Source of the DNA: CAXXOK01 sp035353615
Lineage (GTDB): Bacteria; Bacillota; Clostridia; Christensenellales; Aristaeellaceae
Reading direction: 5' to 3'
Assembly (NCBI GenBank): GCA_035353615.1
Contig: DAOPZY010000008.1
Span: forward strand, 24,461-88,460
DNA: 64,000 nucleotides
The position numbers were made by a program, and so were the translations under genes. The notes beneath the pieces were generated by a model. That model was not told the origin of the DNA, searched no databases, and was given only the letters and a program-made list of their open reading frames with translations. This document shows positions 17,173-25,646 of the stretch, piece by piece. Numbering within the stretch: the first letter of the stretch is position 1; each line of letters starts with the position of its first letter.

Positions 17173-18138
17173 GTGCGTACGGCCAAAGCGACCACCGCAA
17201 CCGTGGCGAACGGTCCGATGCTCTGCCGCCAGCCATCCTTTTGGCGCAAACTGTGGCAACAGAGGCAGTTGGCACTGATGAGCGTGCCAATGCTTTTGTA
17301 TATTCTTCTATTCAACTACTTTCCCCTGTGGGGATGGATTACCGCGTTTATGAACTACAAGCCCTCCGTGCCGCTGTTTGAAAACGAATGGGTGGGCTTG
17401 AAAAACTTTATTTGGCTGTTCGAAAAGCCCGAGTTTATCCGTGCCATTCGAAACACGTTTGCGATGGCCGCGATCAACCTTGTGTTCGGCTTTGTGTTTC
17501 CAATCCTGCTTGCGCTTTTTTTGAACGAAATCCGCAGCACGCATTTCAAACGCACCGTGCAAACGGTGACCTATCTTCCGCATTTTCTCAGCTGGGTAAT
17601 CGTGGTTGGCATAGCGCAAACCATTTTTGCGAGCGACGGCGCGATCAATCAGCTGTTGTTGGGCCTGGGCATATGCAAAACGCCTGTTTTTTTTCTGGGG
17701 GAAGGCAAGTATTTCTGGTGGCTGGTGGGCGCGATCAACGTATGGAAGGAATGCGGTTGGAACACCATCATCTACCTGGCGGCGATGAGCGCCATTGACC
17801 CGGCGCTGTATGAGGCGGCGGAAATGGACGGCGCGGGGCGTTTTACCAAAATGCTCCACATCACGCTGCCGGGCATCAAGAGCACGTTCGTAGTGCTGCT
17901 GATTATGAACATCGGCCATCTGATGGAAGCCGGGTTTGAAATCCAATACCTGATGGGCCAGAACGTGGTCATGGACTGGTCGCAGACGATTGATATCTTT
18001 GCGCTGAAATACGGGATCACCAAAGGCCAATACAGCCGCGCCATCGCAGCCGGCATCTTTAAAAGCCTCGTTTCCATCGCTCTGATGCTTGGCGCGAATT
18101 TCACCGCCAAACGGATGGGCGAGGATACGTTGCTGTAA
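17173..18138 (+). CDS. ABC transporter permease, LplB type
   Basis: A 321-aa inner-membrane permease with six predicted helices. The EAA-loop lies at about 215-235 (YEAAEMDGAGRFTKMLHITL), which contacts an ATPase. Family order (large binding protein, LplB-type, YtcP-type) is that of oligosaccharide importers in Bacillota. Start set at GTG 17173, 6 nt after GAGGTG; a GTG at 17164 is an alternative. Together with the next gene it forms the channel. No ATPase gene is in this operon, so a shared ATPase (MsmX type) is expected elsewhere. Confidence 0.9.
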   Translation: MRTAKATTATVANGPMLCRQPSFWRKLWQQRQLALMSVPMLLYILLFNYFPLWGWITAFMNYKPSVPLFENEWVGLKNFIWLFEKPEFIRAIRNTFAMAAINLVFGFVFPILLALFLNEIRSTHFKRTVQTVTYLPHFLSWVIVVGIAQTIFASDGAINQLLLGLGICKTPVFFLGEGKYFWWLVGAINVWKECGWNTIIYLAAMSAIDPALYEAAEMDGAGRFTKMLHITLPGIKSTFVVLLIMNIGHLMEAGFEIQYLMGQNVVMDWSQTIDIFALKYGITKGQYSRAIAAGIFKSLVSIALMLGANFTAKRMGEDTLL

Positions 18139-18153
18139 AGGGGGCAGCTGAGA

Positions 18154-19062
18154 ATGGTTCATACAACCGCGCGCAGAAAGCTGCGCAAACGCTCCATGTT
18201 CCCGCTTGTAAATACGCTGGCGATGATTTTGCTGATGTTTATCACACTGTATCCTGTGATTAATACCATTGCCATTTCGCTGAACGACGGCACCGACGCG
18301 GTGCGCGGCGGCATCGGGCTGTGGCCCCGGGTATTCAGCACCAAAAGCTATGAAACAATTTTTGTGGATGAAAGCATCTACAACGCCTTTTTCATCACCA
18401 TTTCACGCACGATAATTCAAACGCTCATCAATGTGGTGCTCACGGCGATGCTCTCGTTCGCGCTCAGCCGAAGGGAGTATGTGCTGCGTAAATTTATCAC
18501 CATGGCTTTCGTGCTCACCATGTACGTAAACGCCGGCCTGATCCCGAACTATCTGCTGCTTCAGCGCACGCTGGGGCTGAGCAAGAGCTTCTGGGTGTAC
18601 ATCATTCCAACCATGCTGTCCTGCTTTAACATGATTGTAACGCGCACCTTCATACTGGGTTTGCCGGACGCGCTGGTGGAATCGGCGCGCATTGACGGCG
18701 CGGGGGATTTTTACCTGTTCTGGAAGATCATCTTCCCGCTGTGCATGCCGGTGCTGGCGACGGTTGCGCTGTTTGTGGCTGTGGGCGCGTGGAACAGCTG
18801 GTTTGATACTCACCTGTACAACGCTGGCAAAGTGCAGCTGCACACCCTGCAATATTTGCTGAAAATGAAACTGGCGACCACCACCAACAGCGCAAACGCC
18901 GCGATGACCAGCTCGGACGCGGCGGCAAGCACAACGCTGACCACCCCTGTAACCATCCGGGCCGCGATCACCGTGGTTTCGGCCGCGCCCATTGTGGTAA
19001 TTTATCCGTTCCTGCAACGCTACTTCGTAGTGGGGTTGAGCGTGGGCAGCGTAAAAGGTTAA
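18154..19062 (+). CDS. ABC transporter permease, YtcP type
   Basis: A 302-aa second permease, with helices and an EAA-loop (VESARIDGAGDFYLFWKIIF, about 170-190). Starts 15 bp after the preceding stop with GGGGGCAG upstream. Ends in FVVGLSVGSVKG, the usual C-terminus of the family. About 30 residues near 240-265 (TTTNSANAAMTSSDAAAST) are a Ser/Ala/Thr-rich loop. Pairs with the LplB-type permease. Confidence 0.92.
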   Translation: MVHTTARRKLRKRSMFPLVNTLAMILLMFITLYPVINTIAISLNDGTDAVRGGIGLWPRVFSTKSYETIFVDESIYNAFFITISRTIIQTLINVVLTAMLSFALSRREYVLRKFITMAFVLTMYVNAGLIPNYLLLQRTLGLSKSFWVYIIPTMLSCFNMIVTRTFILGLPDALVESARIDGAGDFYLFWKIIFPLCMPVLATVALFVAVGAWNSWFDTHLYNAGKVQLHTLQYLLKMKLATTTNSANAAMTSSDAAASTTLTTPVTIRAAITVVSAAPIVVIYPFLQRYFVVGLSVGSVKG

Positions 19063-19099
19063 TCCGCAGGGGACTTCATGTTCCCGATCGGGCTTAAAA

Positions 19100-19148
19100 A
19101 TCCGGCCCCTCAATCCGTCAGCATTGGCGTTGGGGGCCGGATATCCAT
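19100..19148. terminator. Bidirectional terminator between permease and response regulator
   Basis: ATCCGGCCCC (19100-19109) pairs with GGGGCCGGAT (19133-19142), extendable inwards past a one-base bulge. The plus side is followed by a T-rich run, the minus side by TTTTTAAG. Serves the convergent ABC operon and the two-component operon. Confidence 0.8.
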
Positions 19149-19150
19149 TT

Positions 19151-20485
19151 TCACTTTTTTCGAAACTGTTCCGGGGTTACGCCATAGCGATGTTTAAAAT
19201 GAGCCAGAAAACGCTTATATTGGCCATACCCGACCTGCTCGGCGACTGTGCAAACGGTCTGGTCGGTAGTTTTGAGCAAACCGGCCGCGGCCTCCATGCG
19301 GTGGTTGCCAAGCCAAACGCGAAAGCTTTGCCCCTGCTCATCCCGGAACACGCGCCCCAGATAGGTGGGGTTGTACCCCAGCGCGTCGGCGACGTTTTCC
19401 AACGTAAGCCGCTGAGCAAAGCGACTTGCCACATATTCCGCAACCCGGTCGCTGATCCGTTCCTGCGTTGGCGCCAATAAACGGATGGCAAGCAGACCCA
19501 AGGTTTCCAGACTGCTATCCTGCGCGGCTAAAAGCTGTTGCAAGGCAGCCGGACGGTCCGCGAGCTGACGGGCGCACCCGGCGATCAACTGACGTTTTGC
19601 GCTGGCTTTCGCATCGGCACCGCACGCGTTGCAAAGCGCGCAGAGCTGCGCGCACAGCTTTCTGAACTCCTCCGGCTGCCGCAACGCGACCGCCTGACAT
19701 ACGGCGTCCAAATAGCCGGGCAGGTTCGGGATGTGTTCATCCAACAGAGCAGCCAGTCTTTGCCGCAACGCCGGCAAGCCGGTTGCATCCGAAATGCAGA
19801 CGCTCTGCGTCAGGGCGCGGCCTTCACGGCTGAGCCAGGCTTCCGCGCCTGCCCATGCGGGTTCGCGTTCGCCGGCGGGCCAATGGACCGCAAGGTATTC
19901 CCGCGCCTCCACAATGTGAGCGGAGGCCGCCCCCTCCGGGAAGGTGGCAAGAATCCCGCGCACGGTTTCAAAAGGCAGGGGAGCGCCCCATGTGCCCAAA
20001 CGCCAGCTTTCGCCGGTTGGCAATTTGCCGGGCAGGAGGGGCTGCCCGCAGAGGAGCGCGGTCAAAGCCCTGTGTACCTCGGCCTTGTGCTCTGAGGCGC
20101 CCGCCTCGTGGTTTACCAGCATGCGGCGCACGTGCTCCAGCACATCGCCCGCCTCGTCTGGCTCCACGGGCTTGAGCAGGTAGCCGGAAACCCCGATGCG
20201 GAGCGCCTGCTGGGCATATTCAAAATCACCGTAACCGCTCACCACCACAAACTGGCCCTGATAACCCCGCTCACGGGCGGTAGCCATCAAAGCCAGCCCG
20301 TCCATCCCGGGCATGCGGATGTCGGTCACAACCAGATCCGGGTTTTGCAAAGCCATCTGGGCAAGCGCCTCGGCTGCGCCAGCGCACTGCGCGCATACCT
20401 CAAAGCCTTCCCGATCCCAGGGTATCAGCAGGCGTAAGCCTTCCAGCGCCATGGGCTCATCGTCGACCAGTAGAACGCGCAGCAT
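19151..20485 (-). CDS. AraC-type response regulator (YesN family), second of two
   Basis: A 444-aa regulator with an N-terminal receiver (1-120: LLVDDEP, phospho-acceptor Asp in VVTDIRMPG, YLLKPV) and a C-terminal AraC helix-turn-helix pair (about 345-440: LENVADALGYNPTYLGRVF and VCTVAEQVGYGQYKRFLAHF). The middle is a helical linker. It is the last gene of a three-gene minus-strand operon, starting 3 bp after the kinase stop. With the adjacent xylan importer as an obvious target it is expected to activate transport and hydrolase genes when phosphorylated by the YesM-type kinase. Confidence 0.92.
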   Translation of the reverse strand: MLRVLLVDDEPMALEGLRLLIPWDREGFEVCAQCAGAAEALAQMALQNPDLVVTDIRMPGMDGLALMATARERGYQGQFVVVSGYGDFEYAQQALRIGVSGYLLKPVEPDEAGDVLEHVRRMLVNHEAGASEHKAEVHRALTALLCGQPLLPGKLPTGESWRLGTWGAPLPFETVRGILATFPEGAASAHIVEAREYLAVHWPAGEREPAWAGAEAWLSREGRALTQSVCISDATGLPALRQRLAALLDEHIPNLPGYLDAVCQAVALRQPEEFRKLCAQLCALCNACGADAKASAKRQLIAGCARQLADRPAALQQLLAAQDSSLETLGLLAIRLLAPTQERISDRVAEYVASRFAQRLTLENVADALGYNPTYLGRVFRDEQGQSFRVWLGNHRMEAAAGLLKTTDQTVCTVAEQVGYGQYKRFLAHFKHRYGVTPEQFRKK

Positions 20486-20488
20486 GAA

Positions 20489-22222
20489 TTAAACCCCTTC
20501 CTGCGCCGGGATGCGGATGGTGACCACTGTGCCGCGTTCCTCAGCGTTGCTCAGCGTCAGGCTTACAGCCTTGCCATAGTGCAGCGAAAGCCGACGGTAG
20601 ATGTTTTGCATGCCGATGCTCCCGCTGATGTCCGCCGGGCTTGCAATCTGTTCCTGTAGGCTGCTCAGACGATCCGGCGCAATCCCAACGCCGTTATCGC
20701 GAACCTCAACAATCAACGCGTCTTCCGTGTCCACCCAGGCGGCCACGCGGATCACGCCCTGCGCGTTCAGGCTTTGGATGCCATGCTTACAGGCGTTCTC
20801 CACCAAGCCCTGTACGCTCATGACCGGCACGGTGCGCAATTTGGCGGCGTCGCTGAGATCAAACTCATAGCGTAATTTGTCGCCAAAGCGGAACTGCTCA
20901 ATTTTGAGCACCATGTGCACAAATTCCATTTCCTCGCTCAGGGGCACAACATCGCGCTCGGTATCCACCATCCGGCGAAGAATTTTGGATAGCGCGCGGA
21001 TGATCTCCGCTTCCTCCATGTGGCCGTTGCGCACGCATAGCACAAGGATGCCGTTGAGGGTGTTAAACAGAAAGTGAGGGTCGATTTGCGCCTGCAGGTA
21101 CTTCAACTCCGCGCGCACGTTTTCCAGTTCCATGCTTTTCTGGCGCAGTTGCAGCACGTACAGGTCGTTAATCAGCTGTTTCAGGCGTGTGCCCATGGCA
21201 TTGAAGTGCTCGGTCAAATCGCCGATTTCATCCTGCCCGGATTCACGCGTGATGGGGGAGAAGTGCTCGGCGGTCATGCTATCCATATGGCGGAGCAGGC
21301 GTTGGCTGCGAAGCGCGATGGAACGGGCGAATATCAGCGCCATCGCGCCGGCAAACAGAGAACACACCGCGCCCAGCAGCAGCCCAACCAGCGTAGCTTC
21401 CCGGATGCTGCGGTTCATCGGCTCGCTGTTGAGATCGCCAACCAACTTCCAACCGCGCATGGCGGTGCGCTCCCCAAAGGAGAGGCTCAGGTCGGCGGCG
21501 ACCGGAGGTTTAACGCTGCGATCGGTAATGCGGCTATCCTGCATGCTGCCCGGATAGCAAACAGCCGTGCCGTCTGGCGCAACCAGATACAGCGCCAGAA
21601 AAGAGCTTTCTTCTGCAATCAGCCGATTGACCGGCTCCATGTTCAGATCGATGCGCAGCAATTCCGTAAAAGGCGCGTCGGTTCGCAGGGTGCGCGTGAT
21701 GCACAGCTGCAAAATGCCGGTTTGCCCTAATTGCTGGCGCAGATAAACCTTGAGCTGTGCATCGGCGGGCAAATCCTTAGGGTACCATTCCTGCGCCTGC
21801 ACGAGCGGCGTAATGCGGAGCAGGCTACCCCCGTCCGCCACGGTAGGGTTATCGGTATAAAGCGTAAGGCCCGTCACCTGCTGGGCATAGGCGAGGGTAT
21901 ACCGGCTCAGGATGGGGCGGAGATCGCCGTAATAAATGCTGTAATAAGAGACAGGGCTTGCAAATTGCCGCTCAATCAGGTTGGACAGTTGCTGATCGCT
22001 GGACACGGCGTTGCCAAGCGTCACAACGCCTGAAAACTGGGTGTTCAGCGTGGAATAGACCCGTTCCAGCGATTGCTGGGCGTTGTGCAACTCCCGCACG
22101 CGGATTTCGGAGGCCACGTTGGTGAGCACATACACCAGCAACACAGCGATGGGCAACAGTACGCCAAACAGGTACAGCATGATAAACTTGCTTCGAATGG
22201 GAAGGTCATTGACGCGGCGCAT
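20489..22222 (-). CDS. Sensor histidine kinase, YesM type
   Basis: A 577-aa membrane kinase: helix at about 12-38, an extracytoplasmic sensor (about 40-290), a second helix (about 292-318), HAMP-like segment, then a His_kinase domain with the acceptor His in AQIDPHFLFNTL, an ENACKHG N-box and DNGVGIAPDR / GSIGMQNI ATP-binding motifs. Start at ATG 22222 (AAGGAGG 6 nt upstream); it overlaps the preceding response-regulator gene by 17 bp. Likely detects an oligosaccharide or its binding protein outside the cell. It sits between two response-regulator genes. Confidence 0.92.
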   Translation of the reverse strand: MRRVNDLPIRSKFIMLYLFGVLLPIAVLLVYVLTNVASEIRVRELHNAQQSLERVYSTLNTQFSGVVTLGNAVSSDQQLSNLIERQFASPVSYYSIYYGDLRPILSRYTLAYAQQVTGLTLYTDNPTVADGGSLLRITPLVQAQEWYPKDLPADAQLKVYLRQQLGQTGILQLCITRTLRTDAPFTELLRIDLNMEPVNRLIAEESSFLALYLVAPDGTAVCYPGSMQDSRITDRSVKPPVAADLSLSFGERTAMRGWKLVGDLNSEPMNRSIREATLVGLLLGAVCSLFAGAMALIFARSIALRSQRLLRHMDSMTAEHFSPITRESGQDEIGDLTEHFNAMGTRLKQLINDLYVLQLRQKSMELENVRAELKYLQAQIDPHFLFNTLNGILVLCVRNGHMEEAEIIRALSKILRRMVDTERDVVPLSEEMEFVHMVLKIEQFRFGDKLRYEFDLSDAAKLRTVPVMSVQGLVENACKHGIQSLNAQGVIRVAAWVDTEDALIVEVRDNGVGIAPDRLSSLQEQIASPADISGSIGMQNIYRRLSLHYGKAVSLTLSNAEERGTVVTIRIPAQEGV

Positions 22223-23708
22223 GTTCACCCTCCTTCGCGGTTTCCGAGCATCGGTAGGCGACAGGGCTCATGCCCATGCGGCTTCGAAACCGCTGCGAGA
22301 AGTAATCCACATCCCGAAAACCGACTTCCGCCGCAACCTCGCCGATGGATTGCGCCGTTTGTCGAAGCAGCACGCACGCATGCCCGATCCGCGTGTCCAG
22401 CAGGCGGTTATGGAAGGTTTCGCCAGTATGGCGGCGCACCAGCTGGCCAAGGTAGGCGGGGTTCATGTGAAGCTCCTCTGCGACGCTCCCCATGGAAAGC
22501 GGCTCGGCATAACGGGTACGGATGGCGGCAAGCGCCGCCATAACTGGAGGGGGGCACGCCGTATCCTGAGCGGAGGCGGCGACTCGCCTGAGCCGGGTGA
22601 GCGCATCCCCGAATGCGGAAAGCCATGCGTCCACCGGCAAAGCATCCTCCCGCCACAGCGCCGCGAGGGCAGCGCCCTCACCTTCGGCTCCGTTGACCGG
22701 TAACGCGCCGCCAACCGTCGCCGCCATATACCGCAACGCGAACATCCCGGGCTGCAAGGCTTTCGCCATACGGTTCAAAGCGGAAAGCGCTGCGGAAAGC
22801 GCGGAAGGGTCCTCGTCCGCCAGCGCTTCGCTCAGGCGAACGGAGCGTACGGCGGCAAGCCACGCGGCGGTATCGGTATCAAAGGGATGATAAAGCCGTA
22901 GCCCGCGAAGCGGTTGAAACAGAACCCCCTGCGCATCCAACGCTTCCCGAAGGCTTTGGGCAAAACCTTTCGCCCCGCGGTGAACCTGACCCACGCTGAG
23001 CGTAAAGGCAGCCAGCGCGGATAGGCTGTCCATCAGACGAGTCAACAGGTTCAGGTCTTGCTCAATTTGCCGAAAACCGAGCCCGTATTGGTTGGGCGCA
23101 AGCAGAAAGGGGGTCGCGCCGCAGGTGGACAAAAGCAGCTTGACACTTTCCGGCACCGCGCCGTGACGGCTGACCAGCACAGCGCAGTAACACGGATCGC
23201 CGCGTTTTAGCTCCAAAAGCACTGCGGCCCGCATCAGGCTTTCCGGGCTATCGTCCCCATAGGCGATGCGGCGCAGCACCTGATCCCGCAGCATCTCCGC
23301 GTGGCTTTCGGTTGCCGGCTCACTGGCAGCGCGGCGGTCCAGCTCCGCTTTCACTTGGCGGAGCGTTGCCTGCACCTCGTCGGCATCAATCGGTTTTAAC
23401 AGATAGCCGAACGCGTGGGACCGAATGGCGGATTGCGCGTAGGTAAAATCCTTGAAAACGCTGAAAAAGAGGATCACGACCTCCGGATGGTAATGGCTCA
23501 CAATCGCGGCCAGATCACTGCCCAGCATGCCCGGCATGCGCACATCCGTAATCAGCAGATGGGGGTGAAGCGAATCCACCAAATGCAAAGCAGCCTGAGC
23601 GGAAGATGCTTCCGCGCACAGTTCAAAGCCGCAGCTTTTCCAGTCGATCATCAGGCGCATTCCTTCCAGCATGAAGGGTTCATCATCGACGATTATTGCG
23701 CGGTACAA
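22206..23708 (-). CDS. AraC-type response regulator (YesN family), first of two
   Basis: A 500-aa paralogue of the regulator at 19151-20485. Receiver (1-120: IIVDDEP, Asp in LITDVRMPG, YLLKPI) and AraC domain (about 390-490: MGSVAEELHMNPAYLGQLV and IGEVAAEVGFRDVDYFSQRF). The position after the switch Ser/Thr is unusual (ILFFSVFKDF rather than VVVSGYGDF). I set the start at TTG 23708: GGTGGTGAT lies just upstream and the protein then begins like its partner (LYRAIIVDDEP against MLRVLLVDDEP). Longer ATG starts at 23723 and 23750 are possible. First gene of the operon. Confidence 0.88.
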   Translation of the reverse strand: MYRAIIVDDEPFMLEGMRLMIDWKSCGFELCAEASSAQAALHLVDSLHPHLLITDVRMPGMLGSDLAAIVSHYHPEVVILFFSVFKDFTYAQSAIRSHAFGYLLKPIDADEVQATLRQVKAELDRRAASEPATESHAEMLRDQVLRRIAYGDDSPESLMRAAVLLELKRGDPCYCAVLVSRHGAVPESVKLLLSTCGATPFLLAPNQYGLGFRQIEQDLNLLTRLMDSLSALAAFTLSVGQVHRGAKGFAQSLREALDAQGVLFQPLRGLRLYHPFDTDTAAWLAAVRSVRLSEALADEDPSALSAALSALNRMAKALQPGMFALRYMAATVGGALPVNGAEGEGAALAALWREDALPVDAWLSAFGDALTRLRRVAASAQDTACPPPVMAALAAIRTRYAEPLSMGSVAEELHMNPAYLGQLVRRHTGETFHNRLLDTRIGHACVLLRQTAQSIGEVAAEVGFRDVDYFSQRFRSRMGMSPVAYRCSETAKEGEHAPRQ

Positions 23709-23766
23709 CGCATCACCACCCATCGAATCTTTGTGTGTGCCCGAGCACATTTTTTACTTACATTTG

Positions 23767-23795
23767 ATTATACACAGTTTAAAGCCGGCGCGCAA
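23767..23795 (-). promoter_or_regulatory. Promoter of the two-component operon
   Basis: On the minus strand TTGCGC (23795-23790), 17-nt spacer, TATAAT (23772-23767) preceded by GTG. Transcription would begin near 23760, leaving about 50 nt before the TTG start. Confidence 0.65.
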
Positions 23796-23878
23796 GAACC
23801 GGGACATGAAAAACAGGCGAATTTGGCAAAACAATTGCCTGACCAAACAAACGGAAATCCACTGTTGGAGGGTAGAAT

Positions 23879-25393
23879 ATGAGAACAATATCGGTAAACG
23901 TGCGGGGAAAATCGCAAAAACTGGATCGGTTTTTCAGCCACTGCGTGGGGGCGGGTCGCGCCGGGGAAATGCTGAGGGCGCAAACGCTGAGCCACCTGGA
24001 TGATGTGCAGGCGGCTTGCCACTTTCGGTACCTGCGTTTTCACGGCCTGCTGAGCGATGATATGGCAGTGTGCATGCTAGACCGGAACGGAGCGTTGCAA
24101 TTCAACTGGCAATATGTGGATCTGGTGCTGGACGCGATGCTGGCGCGGGAAATCCGCCCGCTGGTGGAGCTGAGCTTCATGCCGAATTGCCTAAAGAGCG
24201 GCGAGCAGACCATTTTCTGGTGGCATGGCAATGTAACCCTGCCTGGCGATATGCGGCTTTGGCGCCAGTTGGTGGAAGCGCTGGTACGCCATGTGACCGC
24301 GCGCTACGGCGGCTCGGAGGTTGAAAAATGGTATTTTGAAGTGTGGAACGAGCCGAACATGCCTGCTTTTTTTGCCGGTACGCAGGCGGATTATTTTACC
24401 CTGTACGACGCGACGGTTGCGGCCGTGAAGCGTGTGAACCCGGCCTACCGCGTAGGTGGCCCCGCGACGGCCGGGTTGGATGAAGGGGCATGGGTTCCGG
24501 AAATGATCGACCACTGTGTGAAAAACGGAACGCCGATCGACTTTATTTCCACCCACAGCTATGGCGTGGACGGCGCGCTGGACGAATACGGCCGCGACTG
24601 CCATACCCTGAAAACAGATCAGGCTTGTGTGGTGCGCGATGTGCAGAATGTTTACCGTCAGGTGCAAACCAGCGCCATGCCGGATTTGCCGGTACTGTTC
24701 ACGGAATGGTCCAACAGCTACACCCCGAGGGACAATGTGCATGACAGCTATGTCAGCGCTCCGTTTATCCTGTACACGCTCAAGCGCTGCGCCGGCTATG
24801 CCCAAAGCATGAGCTACTGGACGTTTACCGATATCTTTGAAGAAGCCGGGCCGGGGCCTTCGCCTTTTCACGGCGGGTTTGGGTTAATCAACGGTCAGGG
24901 TTTTAGAAAGCCGACCTTTCACGCATATCGGTGGCTTTGCGAACTTCCGGATCAGGAACTGCCGACCGGGGACCCGGACAGCTATGCGGCCAAGGATGAA
25001 CAGTCGCTGCACGTGCTGCTGTGGAATTATACCAAACCGGCGCAGGACGCGCCCAACGAGCAGTATTTTATCCGCGACCTGCCCGCCAAGCCGCTGGATG
25101 ATGCGCTCCTATTGTTCCACGGCCTTGAACCCGGCCGATATACGGTGGAGCATTACCGTGTGGGCTACCTGTGCAACGATATTTATACCCTGTACCTGAG
25201 GGCAGGGCTGACCGAGCTGGTCGGGAAGGAAACGCCTACCCCGGCGCAGGTTCAGGCTTTGAAACAATGCGCGGACGGAAGCCCGGAAACGGTGGATGGG
25301 CTTACGGTGGGCGAGAACGGCGAGGCGACGCTGGAAATTGCGATGCGCGAAAACGATGTGGTACGGCTGATTCTCCGCCGTACAGGCGCCTGA
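23879..25393 (+). CDS. xynB: GH39 beta-xylosidase
   Basis: A 504-aa family-39 hydrolase that removes xylose from the non-reducing ends of xylo-oligosaccharides. The acid/base Glu158 is in VWNEPN and the nucleophile Glu276 in LFTEWS, close to positions 160 and 277 of the clostridial enzymes. No signal peptide: cytoplasmic. GGAGGG stands 6 nt before the ATG. Divergent from the two-component operon, and complements the reducing-end GH8 enzyme at 14081-15181, so the island can attack xylo-oligosaccharides from both ends. Confidence 0.92.
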   Translation: MRTISVNVRGKSQKLDRFFSHCVGAGRAGEMLRAQTLSHLDDVQAACHFRYLRFHGLLSDDMAVCMLDRNGALQFNWQYVDLVLDAMLAREIRPLVELSFMPNCLKSGEQTIFWWHGNVTLPGDMRLWRQLVEALVRHVTARYGGSEVEKWYFEVWNEPNMPAFFAGTQADYFTLYDATVAAVKRVNPAYRVGGPATAGLDEGAWVPEMIDHCVKNGTPIDFISTHSYGVDGALDEYGRDCHTLKTDQACVVRDVQNVYRQVQTSAMPDLPVLFTEWSNSYTPRDNVHDSYVSAPFILYTLKRCAGYAQSMSYWTFTDIFEEAGPGPSPFHGGFGLINGQGFRKPTFHAYRWLCELPDQELPTGDPDSYAAKDEQSLHVLLWNYTKPAQDAPNEQYFIRDLPAKPLDDALLLFHGLEPGRYTVEHYRVGYLCNDIYTLYLRAGLTELVGKETPTPAQVQALKQCADGSPETVDGLTVGENGEATLEIAMRENDVVRLILRRTGA

Positions 25394-25441
25394 AGATCAG
25401 GCGGAGGTTTTGTCAATTCGGAAAGCTGAACAGAAAGCAAA

Positions 25442-25469
25442 CGAGCCGGCCCAACGCAAGGGTCGGCTC
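25442..25469. terminator. Hairpin between convergent GH39 and amylase genes
   Basis: GAGCCGGCCC (25442-25451) pairs with GGGTCGGCTC with one wobble, 7-nt loop. On the minus strand it is followed by GTTTGCTTTC. It may terminate either gene. Confidence 0.6.
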
Positions 25470-25646
25470 GAAACGTAGGATGATTCAATTGTCGCGCGCT
25501 GAACGCAATGCTATCGCTTTTGTGGGCGGGTTATTGTTTTATTGACAGATTGCCGTTTGCGTAACGGTAGATTGGCCGAAGCGTTTGAGGTATCTGCCAT
25601 GCTTTCAAAACCCGCGACGTAGCCCCGCGCGGGGCTGAGCGGACGC

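Noticed and set aside
14993..17290. A 765-codon minus-strand frame across the binding-protein gene
   Set aside because: The plus-strand frame has a signal peptide, ribosome site and clear family; the antisense frame has none of these.
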